DNA of 64,000 nt from Actinomyces sp. ZJ308 (GCF_011752065.1 NZ_JAAIJY010000010.1:1-64000); one strand, 5' to 3'. Shown: positions 36,460 through 46,208, counted from the first letter of the stretch. Program-made: numbers and translations. The notes: generated by a model from the sequence alone, not told the origin.

Positions 36460-38303
36460 TCCGGTCCACGCGATCATCAGCGTCCCGGTCGCAGGAGGCC
36501 GGCCGATCTGTCCGGCGCAGCGCGAGCGCCGGGGCCAGTGCGTCCACCCAGGAGCGTCCCTCGCGTGCGACGCTCGTGCGCTGGCTGCTTCGGGTCACCC
36601 GCCCGGTCCTGTCGCCGCTGCTGGGCTCCACGCTGTGCCGCACCATCGACCTGCTCAGCGGTGTGGCCCTGTTCGCCCTGGGGGCCTACGCCGTGGCCCG
36701 GGCGGGGCTGGCCATGGCGACCGGTGCGCCCCTGCCCGCCGTCTGGCCGGTGCTGGCGGTCATGGCGGGACTGTCGCTGCTCAAGGCGGCGCTGCGCTAC
36801 GCCGAGCAGTTCCTCGGCCACCTGGTGGCCTTCAAGGCCCTCGAGCTGCTGCGCGGGCAGATCTTCCGCTCGCTCATCCCCCGCTCCCCCAGGGTCAGTG
36901 CGACCTCGCGCTCGGGCGACCTGCTGTCGCGAGCCACCAAGGACGTGGACCGCATCGAGGTCTTCTTCGCCCACACCTTCGCCCCGGCGGTCTCCGCCGT
37001 CATCACCCCGATCGTGGTGCTCACGGTCATCGGCCTCAAGGTGTCCTGGCCGGTGGCGCTGGCGGCGCTGCCCTTCGTGGCCGTCCAGCTGCTCGTGGTT
37101 CCCCGCCTTGGCTTCACGGCCTCCCTGGAGGCCTCCCGCTCGGCCTCCGCGGCGCGGGCGGACCTCACCCAGCACGTCACCGACACCGTTCAGGGCATGA
37201 GCGAGGTCGTCGGGTACGGGCGCAGCCAGGAGCGTCTTGATGAGATGGCCCGGATCGACGCCGAGATCGCCGGTGCCTCGCGGCCAGGCGGCCAGTGGGC
37301 CTCCGTGCGCCGGGGCGTCAACCAGCTGGCGAGCCTGACGGCGCCGATCGTCGTCGTCATGGTCGGGGCGATGCTGCCCGCCACCGGTTCCGGCGCCGGC
37401 GTCCCCCTCCTGGCTGCGGCTGCGGCGGCGGTCCTGCGTATGACCGAGACCGTGCGCGGCGTCGAGGAGCTCTCGGGGGCGCTCAACGCCTCCTTCGCCT
37501 CGGCCGAGAGGGTGTGGGAGGTCGTCAACGCCCCCGTGGAGGTGCACGACGGCGATCAGGAGCTGACCAGCGGGATCTCCCACGAGGTCCTGTGGCAGGA
37601 CATCAGCTACTCCTACCCCAACACCGCCGCGCAGGCCGTCCACGGGGTGAGCCTGCGGGCCAGGGCCGGAAAGTGGACCTGCATCGTGGGGGCCTCCGGC
37701 TCGGGCAAGTCCACGCTGGCCCAGCTGGCGGTGCGCTTCGACGAGCCGGAGTCGGGCCGTATCCTCATCGACGGTCAGGACGTGGCAGATCTGCGCGCCA
37801 TCAGCCTCTACCAGGAGATCGGCATGGTGGATCAGCAGGTCCACCTCATGCGCGCCGCCATCGCCGACAACGTGCGCCTGGCGGCGCCGTCGGCCAGTGA
37901 CGCCCAGGTGCGCCGGGCCTGTCGGGCCGCCTGCATCGATGAGGACATCGAGGCCCTCGAGGACGGCTACGACACCCTCGTCGGTGAGCGCGGCCAGTCC
38001 CTATCCGGGGGGCAGCGGCAGCGACTGGCACTGGCGCGAGCCCTCCTGGCCCGTCCCGGGGTGCTCATCCTCGACGAGTTCACCTCGCATCTGGACCCTG
38101 AGCTGGACGAGCGAGTGCGCATCGGGGTGCGCACCTACCTGCCGCAGGCCACGATCATCGAGATCACCCACCGCCTGCAGTGGTCCGAGCAGGCAGACCA
38201 CATCGTCGTCATGGACGCCGGGACCGTGGTGCAGGCCGGCCCGCCGGCCAAGCTCCTGGCCGAGCCGGGGCCGCTGCGCACACTCACCAACCGCGGACAC
38301 TGA
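36456..38303 (+). CDS. CydC-like ABC exporter, fused permease and ATPase
   Basis: 615 residues with a Ser/Arg-rich disordered start, six membrane segments and an ATPase domain: Walker A VGASGSGKSTL, signature LSGGQRQRLALARALL, Walker B LILDEFTSHLD. The second-helix sequence LRYAEQFLGHLVAFKALELL resembles the RYxER-H region of CydC. It starts inside the stop of the preceding half-transporter, as expected for a coupled heterodimer. The Walker B region has DEFTSHLD where DEPTSALD is common; Asp and Glu are kept, so it should hydrolyse ATP. Confidence 0.8.
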   Translation: MIRSTRSSASRSQEAGRSVRRSASAGASASTQERPSRATLVRWLLRVTRPVLSPLLGSTLCRTIDLLSGVALFALGAYAVARAGLAMATGAPLPAVWPVLAVMAGLSLLKAALRYAEQFLGHLVAFKALELLRGQIFRSLIPRSPRVSATSRSGDLLSRATKDVDRIEVFFAHTFAPAVSAVITPIVVLTVIGLKVSWPVALAALPFVAVQLLVVPRLGFTASLEASRSASAARADLTQHVTDTVQGMSEVVGYGRSQERLDEMARIDAEIAGASRPGGQWASVRRGVNQLASLTAPIVVVMVGAMLPATGSGAGVPLLAAAAAAVLRMTETVRGVEELSGALNASFASAERVWEVVNAPVEVHDGDQELTSGISHEVLWQDISYSYPNTAAQAVHGVSLRARAGKWTCIVGASGSGKSTLAQLAVRFDEPESGRILIDGQDVADLRAISLYQEIGMVDQQVHLMRAAIADNVRLAAPSASDAQVRRACRAACIDEDIEALEDGYDTLVGERGQSLSGGQRQRLALARALLARPGVLILDEFTSHLDPELDERVRIGVRTYLPQATIIEITHRLQWSEQADHIVVMDAGTVVQAGPPAKLLAEPGPLRTLTNRGH

Positions 38304-38314
38304 CCGATACGCCG

Positions 38315-38353
38315 ATCGGGCGCCGAGAGTCCCGGTGACTCTCGGCGCCCGAT
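38315..38353. terminator. bidirectional terminator
   Basis: Perfect 17-bp stem (38315-38331 with 38337-38353) and a 5-base loop between convergent genes ending at 38303 and 38371. Confidence 0.85.
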
Positions 38354-38370
38354 TCGTGGGTGGATGCGTT

Positions 38371-39723
38371 CTACTCCCCGGAGCGGGTGGCGGCGGCCGA
38401 GGCCTCCAGCTCCTCGGGGCTGACGACGCCCTCGACACTGACGGCATGGAGGTAGGCCATGCCGTCGAAGGAGAGCTCGCGGACGTTCTCCGGGTCGCCC
38501 TCGTCGTTGACGGAGCCGCCGGCCATACGGTCCACGATGATGGCGATGGCGCCGTCACCGGTGACGTTGGTGGCGGTCCCGAAGGAGTCCAGCGCGATGT
38601 AGGTGGCGATCATGAGAGCCACCTGCTGGTCGTTGAAGCCGAGCATGGAGGACAGCAGACCGGTGGCCGCCATGATGGCGCCCCCGGGCACGCCCGGCGC
38701 GGCCACCATCGTGATGCCGAGCATGAAGATGAAGCCGATCCACTGGGCGGTGCTCACGTGCAGGTCCTGGGTGAGGACGATGGCGAAGGCGAAGGCGAAG
38801 ATCTTCGAGGTCGACCCCGCCAGGTGGATCGTGGCGCACAGGGGGATGGTGAAGGAGGACACCGCGTCGGACACGCCGTTCTTCTTCGTCTGGCGCAGGG
38901 TGACGGGGATCGTGGCCGCCGACGACGAGGTCCCCAGGGCCGTGAGGTAGGCCGGGACCATGGTGAGCAGGGCCTTGAGCGGGTTGCGGCGCCCGATGAT
39001 CCCGGCGAGGCCGAACTGGATGGCCAGGATGACGACCTCCAGGATGAGGACCACGACGACGACCCGCAGGAGCGCCTTCATGACCGAGCCCGCGGCGCCC
39101 GTGTAGGTGAGGTTGAGGAAGATGCCGAAGATGTGCAGCGGCAGCAGCGGGATGATCATCCGCTCGATGAGCCGGGTGATGATGGCCCGGAACTCGATGG
39201 AGCCCTTGCGCAGGACCCCCCGGGGAACCAGGGACAGACCGATACCGAAGATGAAGGACAGCAGCAGCGCCGTCATGACCTCCACCGGCGGGGGCATCTC
39301 CACGGTGAAGTAGCTGCTGAGCGCCCCCTCGGGCTTGGCGACGTCGGCCAGGGAGGTCCCGGCCAGCAGGCGGGGGAAGGTGGCGGCGCACACCAGGAAG
39401 GTGAGGAAGCCTGCGAAGAGGGTGGAGGTGTAGGCCAGGGCCGTGGTGATGCCGAGCCACTTGCCGGCGCCGCGCCCCAGGTCCGCGATGGCGGGGGTCA
39501 CCAGGCCGATGATGATGAGCGGGATGGCGAAGTTGAGGAACTGGCTGAACAGGTCGGAGAAGGTCGCGAAGACGTTGCCGACGGCCTTGGGGATGATCGG
39601 GTGGCCTCCGACCCGGATCGATCCTAGGACCAGGGCCGCCAGGATGGCGCCGATGACCCAGGTGAGGATGCTGTGGCTGAGGCGGTGGCCCAGCGATGGC
39701 GGGACCGAGGGATTGCTTGTCAT
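38371..39723 (-). CDS. dicarboxylate/amino acid:cation symporter (DAACS family)
   Basis: 450 residues with eight or so membrane segments and two re-entrant loops. Family marks: the serine-rich hairpin ALGTSSSAATIPVTLRQTKK, then FTIPLCATIHLAGSTSKIF, the second hairpin AAPGVPGGAIMAATGLLSSM and the substrate site ALDSFGTATNVTGDGAIAII (NVTGD). Sodium- or proton-driven uptake of C4-dicarboxylates, glutamate or serine/threonine; the hydrophobic pattern fits the SstT/GltP range but the exact substrate cannot be read. Proximity to mdh makes a dicarboxylate attractive but unproven. Single gene. A short palindrome ACCGATCGGT (39785-39794) lies upstream of its start. Confidence 0.88.
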   Translation of the reverse strand: MTSNPSVPPSLGHRLSHSILTWVIGAILAALVLGSIRVGGHPIIPKAVGNVFATFSDLFSQFLNFAIPLIIIGLVTPAIADLGRGAGKWLGITTALAYTSTLFAGFLTFLVCAATFPRLLAGTSLADVAKPEGALSSYFTVEMPPPVEVMTALLLSFIFGIGLSLVPRGVLRKGSIEFRAIITRLIERMIIPLLPLHIFGIFLNLTYTGAAGSVMKALLRVVVVVLILEVVILAIQFGLAGIIGRRNPLKALLTMVPAYLTALGTSSSAATIPVTLRQTKKNGVSDAVSSFTIPLCATIHLAGSTSKIFAFAFAIVLTQDLHVSTAQWIGFIFMLGITMVAAPGVPGGAIMAATGLLSSMLGFNDQQVALMIATYIALDSFGTATNVTGDGAIAIIVDRMAGGSVNDEGDPENVRELSFDGMAYLHAVSVEGVVSPEELEASAAATRSGE

Positions 39724-39904
39724 AGGGGACCTTCAGGGTGCGAAACGAGGTGACGAGACGTCTTCAATGGGCCCAGCGTGCCATACCGATCGGTCGCAGC
39801 GCCGCCCCGGACCAAGAAATGGGCAGCCGAACGGCCCAGATCACAGGAGATGGCACGCGGCGTCTCCGGGAGAAATCAGTGGCGCGCGGGGAGCGCTCCG
39901 CCTC

Positions 39905-40204
39905 TCACAGGACGCGGGGCAGGTTGACGTACGAGGACAGCAGGAACAGGACGGCGGCCAGGCCGATACCGAATCCGACGTCGAACAGGCGGCTGCGCGC
40001 CGCCAGCCAGGTGCCGTCGGGACGCTGGATCCGGACGATGGCCAGCGCCAGGATCCCGGTGGCCGCCCACAGGACGGCGATGCGGCGGTGTCCCAGCAGC
40101 GCGATGGCGGGAACCGCCGCCAGGCCGATGGCTACGAGGACGACGCAGATGGTGCGATAGGGCTCCTTGTGCTCGGCCTGCTGGGGATGCGGGTCATGAG
40201 TCAC
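39905..40204 (-). CDS. DUF3017 membrane protein
   Basis: 99 residues with three hydrophobic segments (ICVVLVAIGLAAVPAIALLG, IAVLWAATGILALAIVRI and GFGIGLAAVLFLLSSYVNL) and the intervening RPDGTWLAARSRLFD that characterises DUF3017. The frame is open upstream, but GTG 40204 is placed 7 nt after a TAGGCT box and the upstream reading is not protein-like. This family sits next to purH in many actinobacteria; its function is unknown. Confidence 0.8.
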   Translation of the reverse strand: MTHDPHPQQAEHKEPYRTICVVLVAIGLAAVPAIALLGHRRIAVLWAATGILALAIVRIQRPDGTWLAARSRLFDVGFGIGLAAVLFLLSSYVNLPRVL

Positions 40205-40211
40205 GGTGGAG

Positions 40212-40217
40212 AGCCTA
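40212..40217 (-). promoter_or_regulatory. -10 box TAGGCT, leaderless start for DUF3017 gene
   Basis: On the minus strand: TAGGCT, 7 nt (CTCCACC), then GTG at 40204. Same hexamer and spacing as at 12028. Confidence 0.65.
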
Positions 40218-40344
40218 TCGGCGCACCGGGGCGCGGGTCCACGACCTTCCTCCCCCATCCTCCGCAGCCTCCCCGCACGTCCTCGGACGCGCAGGCCTCG
40301 CACCGGGTCCTCACCGACTCCCTGGGCGCGAGGCCAGCGGCGCG

Positions 40345-42195
40345 TCAGTGGGCGAAGTGACGGGTACCGGTGAGATACATGGTGACGCCGGCGGCCTGGG
40401 CGGCGTCGATGACCTCCTGGTCGCGAATGGACCCGCCGGGCTGGACGACGGCGCGCACCCCGGCATCGATGAGGACCTGGAGACCGTCGGCGAAGGGGAA
40501 GAAGGCGTCGGAGGCGGCCACGGCCCCACGGGCACGCTCCGGGACGGCGGCCCCCGCCTCCCCCAGGACCTCGGCGGCGTCGGCCCCGCCGACGGCGCCC
40601 TTCTCCGCCTGCTCCGCCCGGTCCGTCTGCGAGCCGCCGGCCGCGGCGTCACCGGTGGAACGGGCGCCCAGGGTGTTGGCGCGCTCGACGGCCAGCCTGC
40701 AGGAGTCGACGCGGTTGACCTGCCCCATGCCCACCCCGACGGTGGCGCCGCCCTGGGCCAGGAGGACCGCGTTGGAGCGCACGGCGCGCACCGAGCGCCA
40801 GGCGAAGGCGAGCTCGGCCAGCAGGGCGTCGTCGGCGGCGGGCCCGGCGGCCAGGGTCCAGGTCGCCGGGTCGTCGCCCGGGGCGGTCAGGACGTCGCGC
40901 TCCTGGATGACGGCGCCGCCGGAGACCTGCTTGATCTCGTAGCCCTCGCGTTCGGGGGCCTCGACGACGAGCAGGCGGAGGTTCTTCTTGGTGGACAGGA
41001 TCTCCACGGCCTCGTCCTCGAAGGCGGGGGCGGCGACGACCTCGGTGAAGATCGGCTTGATCTGGCGGGCCATCTCGGCGGTGACGGTGGCGTTGGTGGC
41101 GATGACGCCGCCGTAGGCGGAGACCGGGTCGCAGGCGTGGGCCTTGCGGTGGGCCTCGGCGACGTCGCCGGCGGCGGAGACGGCGATGCCGCAGGGGTTG
41201 GCGTGCTTGACGACGGCGACCGTGACTGCGTCGCCGTGGTCGTAGGCGGCGCGCACGGCGGCGTCGGTGTCGGTGTAGTTGTTGTAGCTCATGGCCTTGC
41301 CGTGGAGCTGGCGGGCACCGGCCACTCCTCCGCTCGCCCCTGCGGTGCGGTAGACGGCGGCGCGCTGGTGGGGGTTCTCCCCGTAGCGCAGGCTCGCCAG
41401 GCGCTCGTAACCGGCGCCGACGTAGGCGGGCAGGGCGACCGGCTCGCCGGAGCCGTCGCCTGCGGCATCGGCGCCGCCGACGGCATCGGCCTCGACCTGC
41501 CCGGCCAGCCAGGTGGACACGGCGGCGTCGTAGGCGGCGGTGTGGGCGAAGGCCTCGGCGGCCAGGCGGCGTCGGGCCTCCAGGGTGAAGCCGCCCTCGC
41601 GCACGGCGGCGGCGACGTCGTCGTAGTGCTCAGGACTGGTGACGACGGCGACGGCGGGGTGGTTCTTGGCGGCGGCGCGCACCATGGTGGGCCCGCCGAT
41701 GTCGATCTGCTCGACGCAGGCGTCGAAGGGGGCTCCGGAGCCGACGGTGTCGGTGAAGGGGTAGAGGTTGACCACGACCAGGTCGATGGGGGTCACGCCC
41801 AGGGTCTGGAGCTGGTCAAGGTGGTCGGGCTTGCGGCGGTCCGCGAGGATGCCGGCGTGGACGGCCGGGTGGAGGGTCTTGACCCGCCCCTCGAGGCACT
41901 CGGGGAAGTCGGTGACCTCCTCCACCGGGGTGACGGCCAGGCCGGCGGCGGCGATGGTGGCGGCGGTGGAGCCGGTGGAGACGATCTCGACGCCGGCCTC
42001 GGCCAGTGCCTGCGCGAGCGGGACGAGGCCGGTCTTGTCGTAGACGGAGACGAGGGCGCGTCGCACGCGGACGCGGTCGGGGCTGACGAGCCCCTCGGTG
42101 GGGACGTGGGCGGTGGGAACCGCCTCGGCGGCGGGCTGATCCGGCTGAGTGGACCGGGCGGACCGGGTTGACTGGGAGGACGACGACGGGGACAT
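40345..42195 (-). CDS. purH: bifunctional AICAR transformylase / IMP cyclohydrolase PurH
   Basis: Catalyses the last two steps of purine synthesis. 616 residues: an extra Ser/Pro/Ala start (1-45), the IMP cyclohydrolase domain ([49 protein letters not shown]) and the transformylase domain with the catalytic [13 protein letters not shown] and YGGVIATN. An Ala/Gly/Gln-rich insert near 535-560, before [20 protein letters not shown], makes it longer than the usual 520. ATG 42195 follows CAGGAGC. purN, often its upstream partner, is not adjacent; the gene upstream is divergent hchA. Confidence 0.95.
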   Translation of the reverse strand: MSPSSSSQSTRSARSTQPDQPAAEAVPTAHVPTEGLVSPDRVRVRRALVSVYDKTGLVPLAQALAEAGVEIVSTGSTAATIAAAGLAVTPVEEVTDFPECLEGRVKTLHPAVHAGILADRRKPDHLDQLQTLGVTPIDLVVVNLYPFTDTVGSGAPFDACVEQIDIGGPTMVRAAAKNHPAVAVVTSPEHYDDVAAAVREGGFTLEARRRLAAEAFAHTAAYDAAVSTWLAGQVEADAVGGADAAGDGSGEPVALPAYVGAGYERLASLRYGENPHQRAAVYRTAGASGGVAGARQLHGKAMSYNNYTDTDAAVRAAYDHGDAVTVAVVKHANPCGIAVSAAGDVAEAHRKAHACDPVSAYGGVIATNATVTAEMARQIKPIFTEVVAAPAFEDEAVEILSTKKNLRLLVVEAPEREGYEIKQVSGGAVIQERDVLTAPGDDPATWTLAAGPAADDALLAELAFAWRSVRAVRSNAVLLAQGGATVGVGMGQVNRVDSCRLAVERANTLGARSTGDAAAGGSQTDRAEQAEKGAVGGADAAEVLGEAGAAVPERARGAVAASDAFFPFADGLQVLIDAGVRAVVQPGGSIRDQEVIDAAQAAGVTMYLTGTRHFAH

Positions 42196-42573
42196 GGCGC
42201 TCCTGGTGCGGCGTGAGGGTGCGGGACGCCCAGGCGGGCGACGTCCCGTTCATGGACGGCCTCGGCCACTCCCCGGTGGTGCCCCACCCTCGCCAGTTGT
42301 GGCCGGCCCCATCCTATCGGGTGGATCCGGTCACGCGACCGGCCGCGCAGCGAGCCCGCAACTCACGTCCAGGCGTGGCTCCTGGCGCGCGGTTGTGGAG
42401 GTCAGTACGAACGTGCCGGCAGGCGGCGAGACCAGCATCATGTCCATCCGTCAGGTCCACCGGCAGCGCTGATCGCTCTCGAAGAATCCGGTGGGGTCGT
42501 CCGGCACGCACTCGCATCATCAATTACCTTCATTCCACTCCTATTTTAGTCCGAGCAACTAGAGGAAAGGTTG
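42196..42573. other. divergent intergenic region purH / hchA
   Basis: 378 bp without a supportable gene. The right third (42515-42560) is AT-rich and contains TATTTT at 42542-42547, a possible -10 box for hchA. No convincing operator. Confidence 0.4.
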
Positions 42574-43446
42574 ATGAGTATGACTGTCTCCAAGACCCCC
42601 GTCCCGGACCGGGCCGAGCACAACGCCTTCTTCCCCTCCGAGTACTCGCTGGGGCAGTACGTCCCGGCGAGGACCGACTTCGACGGCGCCGTCGGGGCGC
42701 CCCGGGTCACCTCCGGCCCCCGCAAGATCCTGGCCATCGCCGTGGACGAGCGCTACCTGCCCACGCAGGGCGGCAAGCTGTTCTCCACCGGCAACCACCC
42801 GGTGGAGACCCTGCTGCCCCTCATGCACCTGCAGGCCGCCGGCTACGAGGTCGAGGTGGCCACACTGTCGGGCAACCTGGCGAAGTTCGAGATGTGGGCG
42901 TTCCCCGCCCAGGACGAGGCGCTCAAGGCCGCCTACGAGGGTCTGCTGCCCGCCCTGACGCACCCCAAGCGCCTGGCCGACGTCGTCGCCACGGAGCTGG
43001 ATGAGGACTCCGAGTACGCCGCGGTGTTCATCCCCGGCGGCCACGGCGCCATGGGCGGCGGCGTTCCGGAGAGCACTGACATCAAGGACACCCTGGTGTG
43101 GGCGCTGAGGAACGACCGCCCGGTCATCACCCTGTGCCACGGTCCGGCCGCCCTGTGCGCCGCCACCGACGAGGAGGGGGCCTCCTACTTCGCCGGCTAC
43201 TCGCTGTGCGTCTTCCCCGACGCCCTGGACAAGGGCGCCAACGTGGAGATCGGCTACCTGCCCGGGCAGCTGACCTGGATGCTGGGCGAGCGCCTCAAGC
43301 AGCAGGGCCTGACCATCGTCAACGACGGCATGAGCGGCCAGGTCCACCGCGACCGTCTCCTGCTCACCGGTGACAGCCCCCTGGCGGCCAACGCCCTGGG
43401 CCGCCTCGCGGTGGAGACGCTGACGGGCAGGGCCTACAGCGCCTGA
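42574..43446 (+). CDS. hchA: Hsp31-type deglycase/chaperone HchA (DJ-1/PfpI superfamily)
   Basis: 290 residues. The superfamily triad is visible: nucleophile elbow VITLCHGPAALC (Cys188, His189) and the early glutamate in NHPVETLLP (Glu78). FIPGGHGAMGG and the longer N-terminal cap (EHNAFFPSEYSLGQYV) mark the HchA branch. Reported activities are glyoxalase III, protein/nucleotide deglycation and holding of unfolded proteins. The ribosome binding site AGAGGAAAGG precedes TTG 42571, ATG 42574 and ATG 42580; 42574 is taken as the best compromise. Single gene with its own promoter and hairpin. Confidence 0.92.
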   Translation: MSMTVSKTPVPDRAEHNAFFPSEYSLGQYVPARTDFDGAVGAPRVTSGPRKILAIAVDERYLPTQGGKLFSTGNHPVETLLPLMHLQAAGYEVEVATLSGNLAKFEMWAFPAQDEALKAAYEGLLPALTHPKRLADVVATELDEDSEYAAVFIPGGHGAMGGGVPESTDIKDTLVWALRNDRPVITLCHGPAALCAATDEEGASYFAGYSLCVFPDALDKGANVEIGYLPGQLTWMLGERLKQQGLTIVNDGMSGQVHRDRLLLTGDSPLAANALGRLAVETLTGRAYSA

Positions 43447-43480
43447 GGAATTCACCTGACTCAACTGACGCTTCTCCGAC

Positions 43481-43535
43481 GTTCGGTCGGCCGGTTCACA
43501 GGCGATGTCGCTGCCGGTGAACCGGCCGACCGAAC
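43481..43535 (+). terminator. hairpin after hchA
   Basis: Perfect 19-bp arms (43481-43499 and 43517-43535) with a 17-base loop, 34 bp after the hchA stop. Confidence 0.7.
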
Positions 43536-43570
43536 GGCCCGTTTCCTTGCGGGCGGCTTTAGATACGTCA

Positions 43571-43576
43571 TACAGT
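43571..43576 (+). promoter_or_regulatory. -10 box TACAGT, leaderless start for 43584
   Basis: TACAGT, 7 nt, then ATG at 43584, no Shine-Dalgarno sequence. Confidence 0.6.
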
Positions 43577-43583
43577 CCACAGC

Positions 43584-46079
43584 ATGACTGCGCCCATCAA
43601 CATCGCAGCAACACCGGTGTACCGCGGGGCTCCTCCCGAGCGGTGGCAGGAGGCGGCCTCCGCCTACCGGCGCTGGTGGAGCCGCCACCCGGGGTTATCC
43701 AGCGCTCTGAACCTGGTGGTGCGCGGAGCCTACGCCGTGATGATCCCCCTGCTCATCGCCGCCCTGGTGATGGTGCCGCGGCTGACCTACGCCGCCGTCC
43801 CGGCGGCGTTCATGGCCGTGTGCCTCATGGTGGTGGCCCTGCTGTCGCGTACCCGGACCATCAGCTGGCGCTCGGTGGTCCTCATGTACGGCGTCGGCGC
43901 CGTGTGGTCCCTCATCGTCGCCATGATCATGAGCTCCGTGCGCACCCGGGCGGGGCTGTCCGTCATGGGCAACGGAATGAGTATCGCCCTGACCATCGCC
44001 CTGGAGGTGCTCAGCCCCCTGGTGCCCCTGGTCCTCGTGGTGTTCCTGGCACCGGGCCGGATGCGCCGCCTGGCGGCCTCCGACTGGGCCCTGCTCGGTT
44101 TCGCCGCCGGCGCCGGCCTGACGGCCGTCAACGACGGCATCCGGGCCCTTGAGGACAGCAGCATGCTCTCCTCGGTCCTGGGCAACGGGCGCCTGCCCTT
44201 CTCCTTCAACCCGTGGACCTCGGGGTCGATGACCCAGGAGAACAGCAACGTCCTGGCGGTCAGCTACCAGGTGAGTACCGCGAACATCACCATGGCGGTG
44301 GCCCTGGCGATCACGCTGTGGCGCCTCAAGGACTCACCGGCCTTCGAGGGGGCCAAGAACCTCGTGTGGCTGCGGATCGTGGCCTGGATACTGCCTGCGG
44401 TGGTCATCCTGCAGTCGGTCAGCGACCACGCCACCTACACCGCCAGGATCGCCCAGCAGCTCGGCCAGAGCGACTCCGGAGGCGGCTTCCCGGCACTGCT
44501 CATGTTCCTGTGGCGGGTCAACGGCGGGGGCCTGAGCGCCATCCCGCTGTCCGTCATCCTCATGGCCGCCTGCCTGCTCCTGGACGCCCACCGCCGCGCC
44601 TACGCCGGCGTGCACGGATGGACGGTGGCCGGGGCGCCGGCTCCCCGCTACCCCAATCTCACCGAGGCGCCGCCGTTCGTACGCGCCCTCATCGTCTCGG
44701 TGGTGGCGCTGGCGAACTTCACCTGGGGAGACCTGGCCGTCACCTGGGGCGCCTACGGCGACCTGCGCCAGGGCCGCCTCTACGCCATGAGGGCCGGGCG
44801 GGCTACCGCCGAGCAGGTGCGCGGCGTCAGGGCCGATGCCATGGAGGCCACGACGCCGGGCGCCGAGCCGAACGCCCGCCAGGGCTTCAGGCTCGGGATC
44901 CTCGTGGTCAGCGTCGTGCTGTTCCTGTTGTGCTGCATCTACGAGGTGCGCACCGTCTGGCAGCTGCCCCCCGGACTCAAGGAGACCGAGGACGATCTGT
45001 TCCTCTCGGCGCTGCCGCGACTGCTCTCCCAGTGGTGGAGCGCCCTGAGCGGCACCCAGGGTCTTCTCTACGCGATCGGCGCCCTGGCCGCGGTGGCCCT
45101 GAGCCTCTCACTGGTCCTGACCCTGGGTGCGCCGGGGCGTCGCATCAGCACGGCGCCGTCGTCCGTGAGCCTCACGGGCTACCTGCTCACGCTCACGCCC
45201 GGGCAGGCCGCCTTGAGCCTGCTGGACTTCGCGACGACCTACATGCCGCGCTCGGCCCTGAGCGCGAGCCCGGCGGGCGGTGGCACGGACCTGGCCGCCG
45301 AGCTCTCGGTCAACCGGCGGATCCGGGTCGCCGAGAGCTTCTCCGAGAGCCAGGAGCTGTTCACGGCGCGCACCAAGCGGCAGGTGGCGGTCGAGGCCGA
45401 CATCGCTCGTCTCCAGAAGCTCGCCGAGTCCCTGGGCGTCGTCGGCGTCGACGCCCTCGAGCCCAGCCGGCTCGATGAGACCGTCGCCGACCTGGCCGAC
45501 TCCGGGGCGGACTCACGCGTGGTCGGCGAGATGCGCGACCTGGCCGCCTCGGTGTCCGAGCAGCAGGGCGAGATCCTGGGGCTCTCACGCCGACTCAACA
45601 CCGGCAACGGTGAGCAGTTCGCCATCCTGGAGGGCTTCCGGATCACCGATGCCTTCCGCGGCAGCGCCATCGACCAGCGGCCGGTCGACAGCCCCGTCCA
45701 CGCCCTGGCGCTCTCCCCCGGCGGGGCCCAGCTGGTCGTCGTCGAGTACCAGGGTGCGGCCCCCACCATCGATGACGACGACGAGACCGACATTCCTCCT
45801 CGCCGGCTGCCGGGCCGCTCGGCCCACAAGTCGGCCGACAACGTCCTGGAGCACCTGGCCACCGACGAGCGCGTCACACGGTTCTTCCAGGAGTCCCCCG
45901 AGCTGTGGCAGGCTCTCAAGGAGGGGCGGGTGAGCCTGGAGGCGAACGTCCTCTACACCCCCATCCCCGGAATGACCTACCGGGCCGGGTCGGCGAGCCT
46001 CGCGGTGACGCCCGATCTCATCGACGGCGTGGACGCGGCGATCAGTGCCTTGAGCAGCGCGGACGCTTCGGCCCGCTGA
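43584..46079 (+). CDS. large multi-pass membrane protein, possibly PrsW-like
   Basis: 831 residues. About nine hydrophobic segments lie in the first 390 residues (for example 48-65, 70-87, 98-117, 131-156, 263-280, 317-333, 364-380), two more at 436-452 and 493-514, then a soluble part of about 310 residues with a helical, charged stretch (ELSVNRRIRVAESFSESQEL, TAVEADIARLQKLAES-like) and a C-terminal domain. Three places recall the PrsW/CPBP intramembrane protease core: IALEVLSPLVPLV (Glu141), LGFAAGAGLTAVNDGIRALE, and QSVSDHATY (His282). The classical paired glutamates are missing, so activity is doubtful. Function unknown; leaderless-type start. Confidence 0.7.
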   Translation: MTAPINIAATPVYRGAPPERWQEAASAYRRWWSRHPGLSSALNLVVRGAYAVMIPLLIAALVMVPRLTYAAVPAAFMAVCLMVVALLSRTRTISWRSVVLMYGVGAVWSLIVAMIMSSVRTRAGLSVMGNGMSIALTIALEVLSPLVPLVLVVFLAPGRMRRLAASDWALLGFAAGAGLTAVNDGIRALEDSSMLSSVLGNGRLPFSFNPWTSGSMTQENSNVLAVSYQVSTANITMAVALAITLWRLKDSPAFEGAKNLVWLRIVAWILPAVVILQSVSDHATYTARIAQQLGQSDSGGGFPALLMFLWRVNGGGLSAIPLSVILMAACLLLDAHRRAYAGVHGWTVAGAPAPRYPNLTEAPPFVRALIVSVVALANFTWGDLAVTWGAYGDLRQGRLYAMRAGRATAEQVRGVRADAMEATTPGAEPNARQGFRLGILVVSVVLFLLCCIYEVRTVWQLPPGLKETEDDLFLSALPRLLSQWWSALSGTQGLLYAIGALAAVALSLSLVLTLGAPGRRISTAPSSVSLTGYLLTLTPGQAALSLLDFATTYMPRSALSASPAGGGTDLAAELSVNRRIRVAESFSESQELFTARTKRQVAVEADIARLQKLAESLGVVGVDALEPSRLDETVADLADSGADSRVVGEMRDLAASVSEQQGEILGLSRRLNTGNGEQFAILEGFRITDAFRGSAIDQRPVDSPVHALALSPGGAQLVVVEYQGAAPTIDDDDETDIPPRRLPGRSAHKSADNVLEHLATDERVTRFFQESPELWQALKEGRVSLEANVLYTPIPGMTYRAGSASLAVTPDLIDGVDAAISALSSADASAR

Positions 46080-46099
46080 GCCCGAACGGCTATGGGTAG

Positions 46100-46128
46100 C
46101 CCGATCGGAGGCCCACCCTCCCATCGGG
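46100..46128 (+). terminator. hairpin after the 831-residue gene
   Basis: 12-bp arms with one mismatch (46100-46111 and 46117-46128), loop of five, 20 bp after the stop at 46079. Confidence 0.6.
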
Positions 46129-46147
46129 GACTTACCTTCGCGACGGC

Positions 46148-46208
46148 GACTGCGTTTCGCTGCAGATGACTGGTGTCTGACCTCAGTCATCTGCAGCGAA
46201 ACGCAGTC
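46148..46208. repeat. 25-bp perfect inverted repeat
   Basis: 46148-46172 is the exact reverse complement of 46184-46208, with 11 bases between. It lies between convergent genes (46079 + and 46251 -), so it may terminate perM transcription, but it is longer than the other hairpins here and less GC-rich (contains GCGTTTCGCTGCAGATGA). Confidence 0.85.

Noticed and set aside
34579-38303. CydD/CydC as firm gene names
   Set aside because: Sequence and pairing are suggestive, but no cydAB is present and related heterodimeric exporters look alike by eye.
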